This document shows positions 7,524 through 16,193 of a stretch of DNA of 22,003 nucleotides, one piece after another. Location of the stretch: NCBI GenBank assembly GCA_041742695.1, contig JBGTOF010000263.1, positions 1 through 22,003 of the forward strand, given 5' to 3'. This DNA is from Kaiparowitsia sp041742695 (GTDB lineage: Bacteria; Cyanobacteriota; Cyanobacteriia; Elainellales; Elainellaceae). A program made the position numbers and the translations under genes. Every line of letters starts with the position of its first letter. The stretch's first letter is position 1. The notes beneath the pieces were generated by a model. The model was not told where the DNA came from. It did no database searches and was given only the letters and a program-made list of their open reading frames with translations.

Positions 7524-8341
7524 TGAGCGATCGCCCTATTTCGTCATCCCTATTCGCAGCCCCTGAGCAACTGCCACTACGAACGGTTTCAAGCTTAACC
7601 GCAGAGCCCGTGCTGGTTGTTGCACCGCATCCCGATGATGAGACGCTAGGATGTGGCGGTGCGATCGCCTTGCTGCGTGCCCGAGGTTGCCCGGTTTATG
7701 TGCTGATTGTGAGCGATGGCACCCAATCTCACCCGCACTCACGCCAATATCCCCAGGCTAAACTTCGCCAACTGCGCGAAGCAGAATCCCTTGAAGCCCT
7801 CACCTTGTTACAGGTTGACCCGAGCCATATTGTCTTTCTGCGGTTGCCTGATGGTGCGGTGCCCCATGTCATAACCTCCCGCCAAACGTCTGTTCTGCAA
7901 CCATCACCTGATGGAACAGAAGCCGATGCAGCCGCGCAGAACGCTATTAACACGTGTCAGGTTTATTTGACCCAGATTCGGCCGCGCATTATTTTTCTGC
8001 CCTATCGGTTTGATCCCCACCCTGATCACCGGGCCACCTGGCAGTTGATTCAGGCAGCAATCCAATACCTTTCTCACAGCCCTCGGATCATTGAATACCC
8101 CATTTGGGATTGGGATCCTGATCAGCGGCAGTCGCCAGACACCCACTATCAAGCTTGGCGACTTGATATTGCACCTGTTGTAAAGCTCAAAGAAGCGGCG
8201 ATCGCCTGTTATCGGTCTCAAATCACTGATTTGATTAACGATGATCCGACTGGATTTCGATTAGCTCCAGAATTAATCGAGAACTTTCTAAAACCCTGGG
8301 AAATGTATTTAGAACCCGTATTAAATAATTCCAACCAATAA
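7523..8341 (+). CDS. PIG-L family (LmbE-like) de-N-acetylase
   Basis: 272 residues from ATG 7523. Zinc-site motif PHPDDE (H36, D38, D39) lies in VLVVAPHPDDETLGCGG; the second part, PHPDHRATW (H166, D168, H169), supplies the third metal ligand. The family removes N-acetyl groups from amino sugars such as GlcNAc-phosphatidylinositol, GlcNAc-inositol and antibiotic precursors. The GTG at 7514 in the same frame is less likely, because the ATG at 7523 overlaps the preceding TAA by one base, a classic coupling arrangement. No signal peptide, so it works in the cytosol. The gene sits between the ACAD-like flavoprotein and a NodS-like methyltransferase, suggesting that the amine it frees is then methylated. 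Confidence 0.9.
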   Translation: MSDRPISSSLFAAPEQLPLRTVSSLTAEPVLVVAPHPDDETLGCGGAIALLRARGCPVYVLIVSDGTQSHPHSRQYPQAKLRQLREAESLEALTLLQVDPSHIVFLRLPDGAVPHVITSRQTSVLQPSPDGTEADAAAQNAINTCQVYLTQIRPRIIFLPYRFDPHPDHRATWQLIQAAIQYLSHSPRIIEYPIWDWDPDQRQSPDTHYQAWRLDIAPVVKLKEAAIACYRSQITDLINDDPTGFRLAPELIENFLKPWEMYLEPVLNNSNQ

Positions 8342-8403
8342 GGTTCAATCAACCAACATATTACGGTGCCATAGCGAAGCTGCCACGTACAAATTATCGA
8401 TAT

Positions 8404-8421
8404 TAGATTCACACAAATCTA
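8404..8421 (+). promoter_or_regulatory. Small hairpin just before the NodS-like gene
   Basis: TAGATT (8404-8409) and AATCTA (8416-8421) form a 6-bp stem with a CACACA loop, 14 bases before the ATG. No Shine-Dalgarno sequence follows, so the leader may affect initiation. Weak evidence. Confidence 0.25.
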
Positions 8422-8435
8422 CTCTTCTAAATAAA

Positions 8436-9017
8436 ATGAGCAATCAATCTCTTCCTCCAACATACTTCGACAAGCTTTACACAGCAGATCCAGATCCCTG
8501 GAGATTTGAAACCAGTGAGTACGAAGCCCAAAAATACGCAGCAACGCTTGCTGCACTACCAAACAAACGCTATCAATCTACCTTTGAAATTGGAGGCTCG
8601 ATTGGCGTTTTGACAGAACAGCTCGCAGAGTATTGCGACTCGCTTCTGTCCGTTGACATTTCTACAATTGCCCAAGAAACTGCAATTCAGCGCTGTCAGC
8701 ATTTACCCCATGTGCGCTTTCAAATCATGAATGTGCCCCATGAATATCCCGATGATAGCTTTGACTTGGTATTGCTATCGGAAGTAGGTTATTATTGGTG
8801 TTGGGAAGACTTTAAACAGGCTCAAACGCGGATCTTTGACTCGTTGCTACCCGGGGGACATCTTTTGCTAGTTCATTGGCTTCATGAAGCAATCGACTAT
8901 CCCCTTAGAGGCCATCAGGTGCATGATGCATTCCAGGAATTTGCAGAATCTCGGATGCATCAGCGCGTAAGCCAACGCACCCAAGATTATCGATTAGATT
9001 TATACGAAAAGCGCTAA
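8436..9017 (+). CDS. NodS-like SAM-dependent N-methyltransferase
   Basis: 193 residues. The N-terminal block YFDKLYTADPDPWRFETSEY (10-29), then KYAATLAALP, is the signature of the NodS subfamily. The SAM motif is FEIGGSIGVLTEQLA (50-64), where many relatives have EIGCSIG; the ribose-binding acid is in SVDIS, and PDDSFDLVLLSEVGYYW is motif II. NodS N-methylates the free amine of a de-N-acetylated chito-oligosaccharide in rhizobia; bacterial relatives often sit beside PIG-L deacetylases, as here, or are fused to them. The 94-bp gap from the PIG-L gene and the lack of a ribosome binding site leave operon membership likely but unproven. Lower GC than its neighbours and no HIP1 site. Ends two bases from the convergent glycosyltransferase. 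Confidence 0.88.
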   Translation: MSNQSLPPTYFDKLYTADPDPWRFETSEYEAQKYAATLAALPNKRYQSTFEIGGSIGVLTEQLAEYCDSLLSVDISTIAQETAIQRCQHLPHVRFQIMNVPHEYPDDSFDLVLLSEVGYYWCWEDFKQAQTRIFDSLLPGGHLLLVHWLHEAIDYPLRGHQVHDAFQEFAESRMHQRVSQRTQDYRLDLYEKR

Positions 9018-9019
9018 GC

Positions 9020-10306
9020 TCAATCACTTGTGGCGGGAGCTGACTGTTGGCGCAAATGATGAATTCGCAGTCGAAGTTGGGCGATCGCCACCTCAATACC
9101 AACAGCAGACCAGCGCTGATGCCATAGCCCTGCATCTTGCTGATGCTGTTCGATTTGCTGATAAAATGCTCCGAATGAAGACGAGTGCTCTACTGCATAG
9201 ATTAACCTATCGACTGAAACCGCTAATTTCATAGCAAGTTGCTTCAAAATCTGTTTTGACAAACCATGGTTTTCAGTAAATTGCTCCCATACAGTGCGAA
9301 GCTCTCGCCTAGCCCTTAATCTAGCCTCAATGGCCTCTGCCGACTCCACCAAATCAGTCTGTTGCTGATGCCCCATGGTTTGCCATTGTGCTAGCTGGTT
9401 AGCAAGGCCAATCGAAGTTCGTCCTGTTTGACGAGCAGACGTGATCACTAGCATTACGGAGCTATATCGCAATTGCGCATCCGATCTAATTAATGCACGG
9501 TGAAACGCTACATCTTCTGGCGTCCGTACAGATGGCATACCACCCGCTAATGCATACATTTTATGAGTTACTGCAAAGTTTGCTCCAAAAAATTGATGGT
9601 GACGGGGCCATTGATCAAACGGATCGGGATCAATATAATTCTCTAATTGAGTCACTAAATGGTGATAACCCACTGAGCGTAAATATGATGCTCTAGTATA
9701 CCGATCAAGAGCCGATCGCTCTAACCGATCAGTGATTATACGCCCTCCAACTGCATCGGCGCCCTTCTCTATCTCATGCAAGATTGATGCAATCCATTTC
9801 CGATCAACTTGGCTATCGCCATCCGTTGATGCAATAATTCCCTGCTGCTGATTTAAGACCATAAATCGGCGATAGGCTTCATCCATAATCAACTGGCGAG
9901 CTCGGCCAATATGAGCTTCGGCAGACGGCAACTCTTGCTCAACCAAGTGAAGCAAAAATTGAGGATGCTGGCTAATAAAATGACGCACTAGCTTAGCAGA
10001 GTTATCCGTACAATTATTAGCAAAGACAATGACCTCATAGCATTTTGAATCAAGCGATTTTCCATGGAAATCAACTTGATTTGCTAGAGCGGTCAGTGTG
10101 CTAACTATATGCTCAGCCTCATTGCGAATTGGCACAATGACACAGACCTTAGTTTGGGGCAATAGCGGAGCTTTGACTAACCCCCCAGAGAAGTAATCAA
10201 CTTTGTCATACCTTAGTTTTGTAGCTGATGGACTTGTAGCCAAGTCAGCAGGTCTATCTACGAAACATTCCTGTACAGGTATCCGTTCCACAATACCTTT
10301 TCCCAC
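9020..10306 (-). CDS. Family 2 glycosyltransferase (GT-A fold)
   Basis: 428 residues. The catalytic domain starts at about residue 53 with VCVIVPIRNEAEHI, followed by EVIVFANNCTD, the nucleotide-sugar/metal motif STDGDSQVD (160-168), and FGANFAVTHKMYALAGGMP with a downstream ED in TPEDVAFHR (acceptor and catalytic base region). A helical, Gln-rich C-terminal tail of about 110 residues lacks a membrane helix, so the enzyme is cytosolic or peripheral. The GTG start (10304-10306) is supported by AGGAAG six bases upstream. It points toward, and ends two bases from, the NodS-like gene. Co-location with deacetylase and N-methyltransferase suggests it adds the amino sugar they modify. Its AT-rich codons and single HIP1 site differ from flanking genes. 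Confidence 0.87.
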   Translation of the reverse strand: MGKGIVERIPVQECFVDRPADLATSPSATKLRYDKVDYFSGGLVKAPLLPQTKVCVIVPIRNEAEHIVSTLTALANQVDFHGKSLDSKCYEVIVFANNCTDNSAKLVRHFISQHPQFLLHLVEQELPSAEAHIGRARQLIMDEAYRRFMVLNQQQGIIASTDGDSQVDRKWIASILHEIEKGADAVGGRIITDRLERSALDRYTRASYLRSVGYHHLVTQLENYIDPDPFDQWPRHHQFFGANFAVTHKMYALAGGMPSVRTPEDVAFHRALIRSDAQLRYSSVMLVITSARQTGRTSIGLANQLAQWQTMGHQQQTDLVESAEAIEARLRARRELRTVWEQFTENHGLSKQILKQLAMKLAVSVDRLIYAVEHSSSFGAFYQQIEQHQQDAGLWHQRWSAVGIEVAIAQLRLRIHHLRQQSAPATSD

Positions 10307-11134
10307 AGTCTCTTCCTACCGTAATTAGAAACATCGTTAGACACAGGCAGTCCTCAACCTGAAGTGTTTAGGTAGCTCAGCGGTGCACGACTGAGCTACC
10401 TAGCTATTACTACAAGGCCACCACAAAACCATGATGAGGAGAAAACGTTTTGGAATGACTTGAAAATGATTCCATTACAATGAGTTTAAGGCTCTAAGAT
10501 GGTGGGAAAATCACTCATTTGAAAGATTATCTCGTACTCCTTTTGTCTTATTTTTTGGAGAAATAAGATTTAAAAAGATTGATGTAGGTAATTGAGGTAA
10601 AAAAATTGATTTTCTTGCGATATGGCTAAACCTCATTTTCCAAACCATTCTGCCTCCAAAAAGCGAGTAATGAGAGTTAGTTCATCGTTTCTTATGGGTA
10701 CAGAAGCTTGTTAGTTTGAACCTATATTGGAGGCTGAAATTTGTAGTAGACTGGGACAGGTTCTGAACCATTGAGATCCAGATAGGCCAACTAAAATTCC
10801 TTACAGGACGAACCTACGAAATAAGCCAGAATCAATATTAAATCCTTGCAGATTGCTGGGGCGAGAGCGATTATTATGCATGTTTGAAAACTGACTTTGA
10901 GGAATATTGTTATGAGCCTGAAGCCTATTCTGTAGTGGTCTGAACAGTACTTGAATGCTGTGTCTGTGCTGACGCAATGACGCTCAGCCCCCTTCTCTCA
11001 ATAGGGAAAGCGATGTATCCTAATCGCATAGTTGACGTCAAGGTAGCTTGATACGGTGCGAGCTAGCTTAACAGTCAGATTTACATCGATTAGCCTTAGC
11101 CGACCTTCATTCCCTATTGATTTCTCGAACTCTG
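10307..11134. other. 828-bp AT-rich gap without a convincing gene
   Basis: Below-average GC and no HIP1 site. It should contain promoters for the leftward glycosyltransferase and the rightward gpgS. Visible structure: a 12-bp stem at 10369-10402; GCCTCCAA and its complement TTGGAGGC about 65 bases apart near 10650-10735; and a perfect 10-bp palindrome TTGACGTCAA at 11032-11041, 94 bases before gpgS. One startless frame (10470-10595) encodes RWWENHSFERLSRTPFV and looks protein-like, but I cannot place it; it may be a gene remnant. Confidence 0.4.
10369..10402. promoter_or_regulatory. 12-bp perfect inverted repeat upstream of the glycosyltransferase
   Basis: TAGGTAGCTCAG (10369-10380) pairs with CTGAGCTACCTA (10391-10402) around a 10-nt loop. 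It begins 63 bases upstream of the GTG start, so it lies in the leader or promoter. No T run follows on either strand, which argues against an intrinsic terminator; an operator or leader hairpin is more likely. Confidence 0.6.
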
Positions 11135-12331
11135 ATGGCGGATTTTCATCTGAATCGTGTTCCTACTTTTACCCTGCTGCAAACTGAAGCACTGACTGCA
11201 ATGGAAGAGCGGTTGCTCAATGCCGCGGAACGTATTCCAGTAGGGGTGTTGATTCCTGCGCTCTATAGTGATTTGGCTAGCCCAGCGATGGCAGCCATCA
11301 TCAAAGAGCTGACGGACATGGCATTTGTGCAGCAGGTCATTATCAGTTTGGACCGCGCCAATGGAGATGAATTCCGTAAAGCACAGGGGATCGTAGCTCC
11401 GCTGGGCGATCGCAGTCGGCTGATTTGGAATGATGCGCCTGGGGTGCAAGCCCTCCTCCGCAAAATTGACGAGTTACTGCCGCTAGGGCCACGTGGTAAG
11501 GGGCGAGCGGTTTGGACAGCACTAGGCTACGTAATCGCGAAGGAAGAAATGGCGGTGCTAGCCTTTCATGATGCAGATATTTTGACCTACGACCGACGGT
11601 TTTTGGTGCGCTTGCTTTACACCGTGGTGCAGTTGCGCTATCAGTTTGCTAAGGGGTTCTATGCTCGCTTTAGCGATCGCCTGTTTGGGCGCGTGGTGAG
11701 GCTGTTCTACTTCCCATTGGTGCGATCGCTCAAAGAAATCTTAGGGCCGCTGGATTTTTTGGACTACATGGGCGACTTCCGCTATCCCCTATCGGGCGAA
11801 TTTGCGACCTTTACCAGCAACGCCCGCGAGATGCAGTTTCCCTCAGACTGGGGTATCGAGGTCGGCATTTTGTCTGAAATTTACCGCCTGTTTCGTGTGC
11901 CCCGCGTATGCCAAGTTGAGCTAACCCACCGCTATGACCACAAACATCAAGAAGTGGGCAGCAGCAGCCACGGTGGATTGCAGAAAATGGCTGCTGACAT
12001 CGCGCGTACGTTTTTTTCTCAGCTCTCGGCTCAGGGGGTGATGCTCAATAGTGAATTTAGCCGCGCCCTAAAGCTAACCTATATCACCCATGCCCGCCGT
12101 GCCATTGATGTATATGAAGCCGTGGCAGAAATGCACAACCTGACCGCCTACGACCTGCATCAAGAATTTACTGCCGTAGAAGCCTTTGCCCAGGCGTTGG
12201 ATGATGCCTTTGAAGAGTTTAATCGCTATCCCTTTGGCTCACCGCTAATTCCGGACTGGCGGCGGGTAGAGGTGGCGCTTCCTGGCATTATGCAAGCGCT
12301 GGTAGAGGTAGTCGAGAACCCGCTGCCTTAG
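11135..12331 (+). CDS. gpgS: Glucosyl-3-phosphoglycerate synthase (GT81)
   Basis: 398 residues. Family features in order: VGVLIPALYSD (about 36-46), a GKGRAVW nucleotide loop (121-127), metal motif FHDADILTYDRRF (144-156, the DXD acids are D146 and D148), DYMGDFRYPLSGEFA (210-224) and SDWGIEVGILSEIY (237-250). These match cyanobacterial GpgS-type enzymes, which transfer glucose from an NDP-sugar to 3-phosphoglycerate on the way to the compatible solute glucosylglycerate (in mycobacteria, methylglucose lipopolysaccharide). Mannosyl transfer cannot be excluded from sequence alone. The frame is open from a TTG at 11117, but ATG 11135 is a better codon; neither has a clear ribosome binding site. 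No glucosyl-phosphoglycerate phosphatase lies nearby, so the second step is encoded elsewhere. Confidence 0.82.
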   Translation: MADFHLNRVPTFTLLQTEALTAMEERLLNAAERIPVGVLIPALYSDLASPAMAAIIKELTDMAFVQQVIISLDRANGDEFRKAQGIVAPLGDRSRLIWNDAPGVQALLRKIDELLPLGPRGKGRAVWTALGYVIAKEEMAVLAFHDADILTYDRRFLVRLLYTVVQLRYQFAKGFYARFSDRLFGRVVRLFYFPLVRSLKEILGPLDFLDYMGDFRYPLSGEFATFTSNAREMQFPSDWGIEVGILSEIYRLFRVPRVCQVELTHRYDHKHQEVGSSSHGGLQKMAADIARTFFSQLSAQGVMLNSEFSRALKLTYITHARRAIDVYEAVAEMHNLTAYDLHQEFTAVEAFAQALDDAFEEFNRYPFGSPLIPDWRRVEVALPGIMQALVEVVENPLP

Positions 12332-12623
12332 GGGTGCGATGGCTATCAGTCAAGCGCTTACCTTCCCTGTCATCCAATCGCCTGACCGGGTTATGGAAGC
12401 GCAGATCCTGAGGCCCATTCATCGCATCATCATGTTTCAGCAGTCTTGCCACGGAGACTTAATGATTTGCGGGGGGTAAACTTACTGTCTCATGATGATT
12501 TTATTTAGGGTTCGGGGCATTCTTTAGGATGGGTGTTCCTGCTGAGGTGGCAATCGATTTGAGAATTCCACCCCGTATCCCATCTCAGTCCCTAGTCTCT
12601 CCAATGCCTGGCAGGAATGTGAC

Positions 12624-14978
12624 ATGGGTTCTTATGACAGCTCAATGCCGATTCAATCCTTATCCTTACAAGCCCCATCTGCGGCTCAGCCCCAAGGGCG
12701 ATCGCCCCTACCTGCACCGCCGTTGCCCCAGTCCGTTTTCACTAAGCGCCACGCGTCTAACCCCATAACGGTTTCCCCTTGGAGGATAATGGTTGTTCAA
12801 CTCAATGCAGCAGCCCAGATCTGCGGCGTTGCTCCAGAGCTGACTGATTGGGGGTTTGAACCCGAGGCCATGCTAGGGCAATCCATTTTGGAATGGATAC
12901 AGCCAATCGACGTGGAGACTGTGCGATCGCTGCTGCAGAATCCATCTGCATTTTCTGCTGGCGTACAGGCCACACTTTCCTCTGGGCTGACAGTGATGAT
13001 GCAGGCTCAAACCCTGACTGTCGGCGATGGGCAGGCACACACCCTACTCTTGTGGACGCCACTGTCTTCTCAAGAGTCTGGGGAAAACCCATCAAAAGAT
13101 CATCAGACGGCGCTGCTGACTCCCAATACATCCCAACGCCGTCTCGTCGCACAAGCCATATCAGAATTCACCAGGCAAGTGCGCTACTCGCTCGACCTGT
13201 CTAAGGTTTTGGCAGAAACGACTGCGACAGTCCAACGCTTGTTACAAGCCGACCGGGTGGTACTGGTGCAGCCCCGAGGTGCAGCCGTGCAAGTGGTAGA
13301 GGTCGCAACCGCAGCAGGCATTCCAACAATGCAGGGGCGCGTAATTGGCGCTGTAACGGCTGACCGTGGGGATCTAGGGGGAGCGATCGCCGCGTTTTGC
13401 GACGGGGCCATTGCCCTGACCCATCCGCTCCCGTCAGGAGATCTGCCGCCCGAACTCCAGTCTGCCCTTCACGACATGGACGTTCAATCGGCCTTGATCG
13501 CGCCTGTGTATCGCGATCAAGCGCTGTGGGGCTGGCTGATGGTGCAGCACTGCACCGCGCCGCGCCCCTGGCATCGGTGGGAAATCGAATTAGTTGCGCA
13601 ACTGTCCACTCAGCTTGAGAGCGCCATTTACCATGTTGTGCTGCATCAACGGGTTCAACAGCTCAATGCCGATTTAGAGCACCAGGTTCAATCTCAAACC
13701 GCTCAGCTCCAAATTGCTCAAGAATTTGAAGCGACCCTACAACGCATTACGGATAAGGTGCGCGATAGCCTAGACGAAGAGCAGATTTTGCAGGCTGCGG
13801 TACAAGAATTGGTCACCGTGTTGGGGGTGAATTGCTGCAACGCGGCTATTTACGACCTAGAACAGGGCACGTCTACCATTCACTACGAATACACCACCAC
13901 CGTGTCGCCCTACCAAGGGCGTGTCTCTCGGCTCTCGGCCTTTCCCGAACTCTACACGCCGCTCTTGCACGGACACCGGCTTCAGTTTTGTTCGCTTGTG
14001 CCTAACCCAGTGCGAGGCTTCGTCTCTACCCTAGTCGTGCCGATGCTAGACGACAAAGGCGTACTTGGGGATCTATGGCTGATTAACCAGCCAGACTATG
14101 CATTTACCGAGCAGGATATTCGGCTGGCGCAACTGGTTGCCAATCAATGTGCGATCGCCCTCCGACAGGCGCGGCTCTACCAAGCAGCACAGGCGCAAGT
14201 GCAGGAGCTAGAGCGGCTCAATCGACTTAAGGATGATTTTCTCAGCACCGTGTCTCACGAACTGCGGACGCCCATGTCTAACATCAAAATGGCGCTGCAG
14301 ATGTTGGAAATTTTCCTGAAACAGTCAGGAGCCCTAGACCACAATCCTGAACGATCCACTCGCTATCTCAAAATCCTGCATGAAGAATCAGAGCGCGAAA
14401 TTAATCTGATCAATGACCTGCTGGATTTGTCACGACTGGATGCGGGTGGAGATACTGTTACCACCGCTACGATTGATCTATCTATGCTGCTGCCGCCGCT
14501 CCTTCAGCCCTTCGAAGAGCGCACCCAAAGCCACCAACAAACCCTACGCTTGGTATTAGATGACAATCTACCTCGCATCACCACCGACGCCGGCAAATTA
14601 GAGCGGGTGCTCGGGGAACTGTTGACTAATGCCTGCAAGTACACGCCAGCAAACGAGTGCATTACCCTATCCGTGGCGTGCTTATCCGATGCACCAAATT
14701 CTCCAGAGAAATTTATCAGCTTGCCATTGGGAGTTCGCCTGTCGGTCATCAACACCGGAGCCCAAATTCCTGCTGACGAGTTAAAGCAAATTTTTGAGAA
14801 GTTCTACCGTATCCCTAACCATGACCCCTGGCAGTATGGAGGAACTGGATTAGGCTTGGCTCTAGTCAGAAAGCTAGTTGAGCGCATGGATGGAACCATT
14901 TATGCCACGAGCAACCAAAAGCAGACCTGCTTTACAGTCGATTTGCCGTTAGTGCTGATGGCAAAAGATAGCGTTTAG
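12624..14978 (+). CDS. GAF-domain sensor histidine kinase
   Basis: 784 residues, cytosolic (no membrane segment). Order: Ser/Pro-rich N-terminus, a PAS-like stretch (about 50-110), GAF 1 (171-335), a short coiled coil rich in Gln (340-370), GAF 2 (380-520), HisKA with phospho-acceptor H545 in STVSHELRTPMSNIK, and HATPase (650-780) with N-box LLTNACKYTP and GGTGLGLALVRKL (about 737-749). The G1 box reads INTGAQIP rather than the usual DTGxGIP; this Asn form recurs in cyanobacterial kinases of this type. GAF 1 ends in a phytochrome-like HCTAPRPW segment but lacks the usual Cys-His chromophore pair, so light sensing is not supported. AGGA about ten bases upstream supports ATG 12624. No response regulator is adjacent. 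The stimulus is unknown. Confidence 0.9.
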   Translation: MGSYDSSMPIQSLSLQAPSAAQPQGRSPLPAPPLPQSVFTKRHASNPITVSPWRIMVVQLNAAAQICGVAPELTDWGFEPEAMLGQSILEWIQPIDVETVRSLLQNPSAFSAGVQATLSSGLTVMMQAQTLTVGDGQAHTLLLWTPLSSQESGENPSKDHQTALLTPNTSQRRLVAQAISEFTRQVRYSLDLSKVLAETTATVQRLLQADRVVLVQPRGAAVQVVEVATAAGIPTMQGRVIGAVTADRGDLGGAIAAFCDGAIALTHPLPSGDLPPELQSALHDMDVQSALIAPVYRDQALWGWLMVQHCTAPRPWHRWEIELVAQLSTQLESAIYHVVLHQRVQQLNADLEHQVQSQTAQLQIAQEFEATLQRITDKVRDSLDEEQILQAAVQELVTVLGVNCCNAAIYDLEQGTSTIHYEYTTTVSPYQGRVSRLSAFPELYTPLLHGHRLQFCSLVPNPVRGFVSTLVVPMLDDKGVLGDLWLINQPDYAFTEQDIRLAQLVANQCAIALRQARLYQAAQAQVQELERLNRLKDDFLSTVSHELRTPMSNIKMALQMLEIFLKQSGALDHNPERSTRYLKILHEESEREINLINDLLDLSRLDAGGDTVTTATIDLSMLLPPLLQPFEERTQSHQQTLRLVLDDNLPRITTDAGKLERVLGELLTNACKYTPANECITLSVACLSDAPNSPEKFISLPLGVRLSVINTGAQIPADELKQIFEKFYRIPNHDPWQYGGTGLGLALVRKLVERMDGTIYATSNQKQTCFTVDLPLVLMAKDSV

Positions 14979-15383
14979 CAGTAGAGTTGCGATGCTGCTT
15001 CATTCCGCGGCGCTCAACAGCACAGTCCTTCAAATCTGCAATGTTTGAGGCAGTGTTCAGGACATCGTTTGTCTGGCGTCACGTCGCATTTGAGACGCGG
15101 CGGCTGTATCGAACGTCACTCTGCGTAAGAATTTTTAATAAAAACTCTCATCAAATCGGTCTACTGTAACAATTTAGGTGCTCTAAACCGCTTCGTTGTA
15201 GATGCCACTCAGCATTAGCGCAACTCAGCTGGTGGTTTGGCGTGTCCATATGTCCGACAACGGGTTATGGCGTGGCGGTACCTAGGTAGCGGTAATGCCG
15301 ACGGAGTGGGGAGCGCGTCATCGCAATGCAGGGCTTCCCAGCCTTTTCCATGAAAAAGAGAGATAGTTAGTAGGATTCTTAGC
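14979..15383 (+). promoter_or_regulatory. 405-bp leader of the heme oxygenase gene
   Basis: No gene is visible. An AT-rich stretch (about 15130-15175) is the most likely promoter zone, which would leave a 5' untranslated region of roughly 200 bases. I see no clean -35/-10 pair and no long hairpin. AGGA at about 15373, some ten bases before ATG 15384, is the ribosome binding site. Confidence 0.35.
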
Positions 15384-16100
15384 ATGAGCAGTAATTTAGC
15401 AAAAGAACTTCGTGAAGGCACTAAGAAAGCCCATACCATGGCGGAGAACACGGGGTTTATCGCATGTTTTCTGAAGGGAACCGTTGAGCCGACGTCTTAT
15501 CGCAAGCTGGTGGCTAATTTCTACTTTGTATATTCTGCAATGGAAGAGGAAATGGTAAAGCACCAGCAGCATCCAGTGCTAGGCCAGCTCTACTTCCCTG
15601 AGCTCAACCGCAAAGCTACGCTAGAAGAAGATCTCACCTATTATTTTGGGCAAAACTGGCGGGAGCAGGTGACTCCTTCTGAAGCGGCGCAGGCCTACGT
15701 CGATCGCATTCACACGATCTCTGAGCAAGAGCCTGAACTGCTGATTGCGCACCTCTATACCCGCTATATGGGCGATTTGTCGGGTGGGCAAATTTTGAAG
15801 AAGATTGCCCAAAATGCCATGAACCTGTCGGACGGGCAGGGCACTGCATTCTACGAGTTTGAGCAAATTCCTGATGAGAAGGCGTTTAAGCAGACCTACC
15901 GCGCTCGATTAGACGAAGTGCCAGTAGATGAGGCGACAGTAGAGCGCATTGTGGAAGAAGCCAACGATGCGTTTGGCTTAAACATGGTCATGTTTAAGGA
16001 GTTAGAAGGCAACTTGATCAAGGCGGTCGGCATTCAACTGTTTAATTTGTTAACTCGTCGTAACCGTCGCGGTGGCACAGAGCTGGCTACGGCTGAGTAG
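15384..16100 (+). CDS. ho1: Heme oxygenase, biliverdin-producing, ferredoxin-dependent type
   Basis: 238 residues, the usual length of cyanobacterial HO1. It opens heme to biliverdin IX-alpha, CO and iron using ferredoxin electrons, the first step to phycocyanobilin for phycobilisomes and phytochromes. The proximal heme ligand is H17 in REGTKKAHTMAEN; the distal helix has YTRYMGDLSGGQILKK with the flexible glycines (G130, G134, G135). ANFYFVYSAMEEEM and the C-terminal FELNLVMF-like helix (here FGLNMVMFKELE) fit the family. Cytosolic, with no membrane tail. A strong terminator follows 93 bases after the stop and no gene is co-oriented within it, so it is a single-gene transcript. The oxygen-dependent HO1 is more likely than HO2, but sequence by eye cannot separate them fully. 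Confidence 0.96.
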   Translation: MSSNLAKELREGTKKAHTMAENTGFIACFLKGTVEPTSYRKLVANFYFVYSAMEEEMVKHQQHPVLGQLYFPELNRKATLEEDLTYYFGQNWREQVTPSEAAQAYVDRIHTISEQEPELLIAHLYTRYMGDLSGGQILKKIAQNAMNLSDGQGTAFYEFEQIPDEKAFKQTYRARLDEVPVDEATVERIVEEANDAFGLNMVMFKELEGNLIKAVGIQLFNLLTRRNRRGGTELATAE

Positions 16101-16193
16101 TCAGACTGGCAGCCGGTTAGGAGAGGGGCGATCGCCCTCTACCAGCCGCTCAGATCATCAACTGCTGTTCTGTTTCATACACAAACACTCAAC

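Noticed and set aside
10369..10402. GGTAGCTCAG-like sequence resembling a tRNA D arm
   Set aside because: Both matches are arms of one inverted repeat; there is no acceptor stem, anticodon arm or T arm around it.
11043..11054. GTA...TAC NtcA-like site before gpgS
   Set aside because: The spacer is six bases; NtcA sites need eight, and no -10 follows at the right distance.
12624..14978. First GAF domain of the kinase as a bilin-binding photoreceptor
   Set aside because: The phytochrome/CBCR-type Cys-His chromophore pair is absent; only a general resemblance remains.
14987..15169. Small open frame between the histidine kinase and heme oxygenase genes
   Set aside because: No ribosome binding site, odd composition and no recognisable residues; more likely leader sequence.
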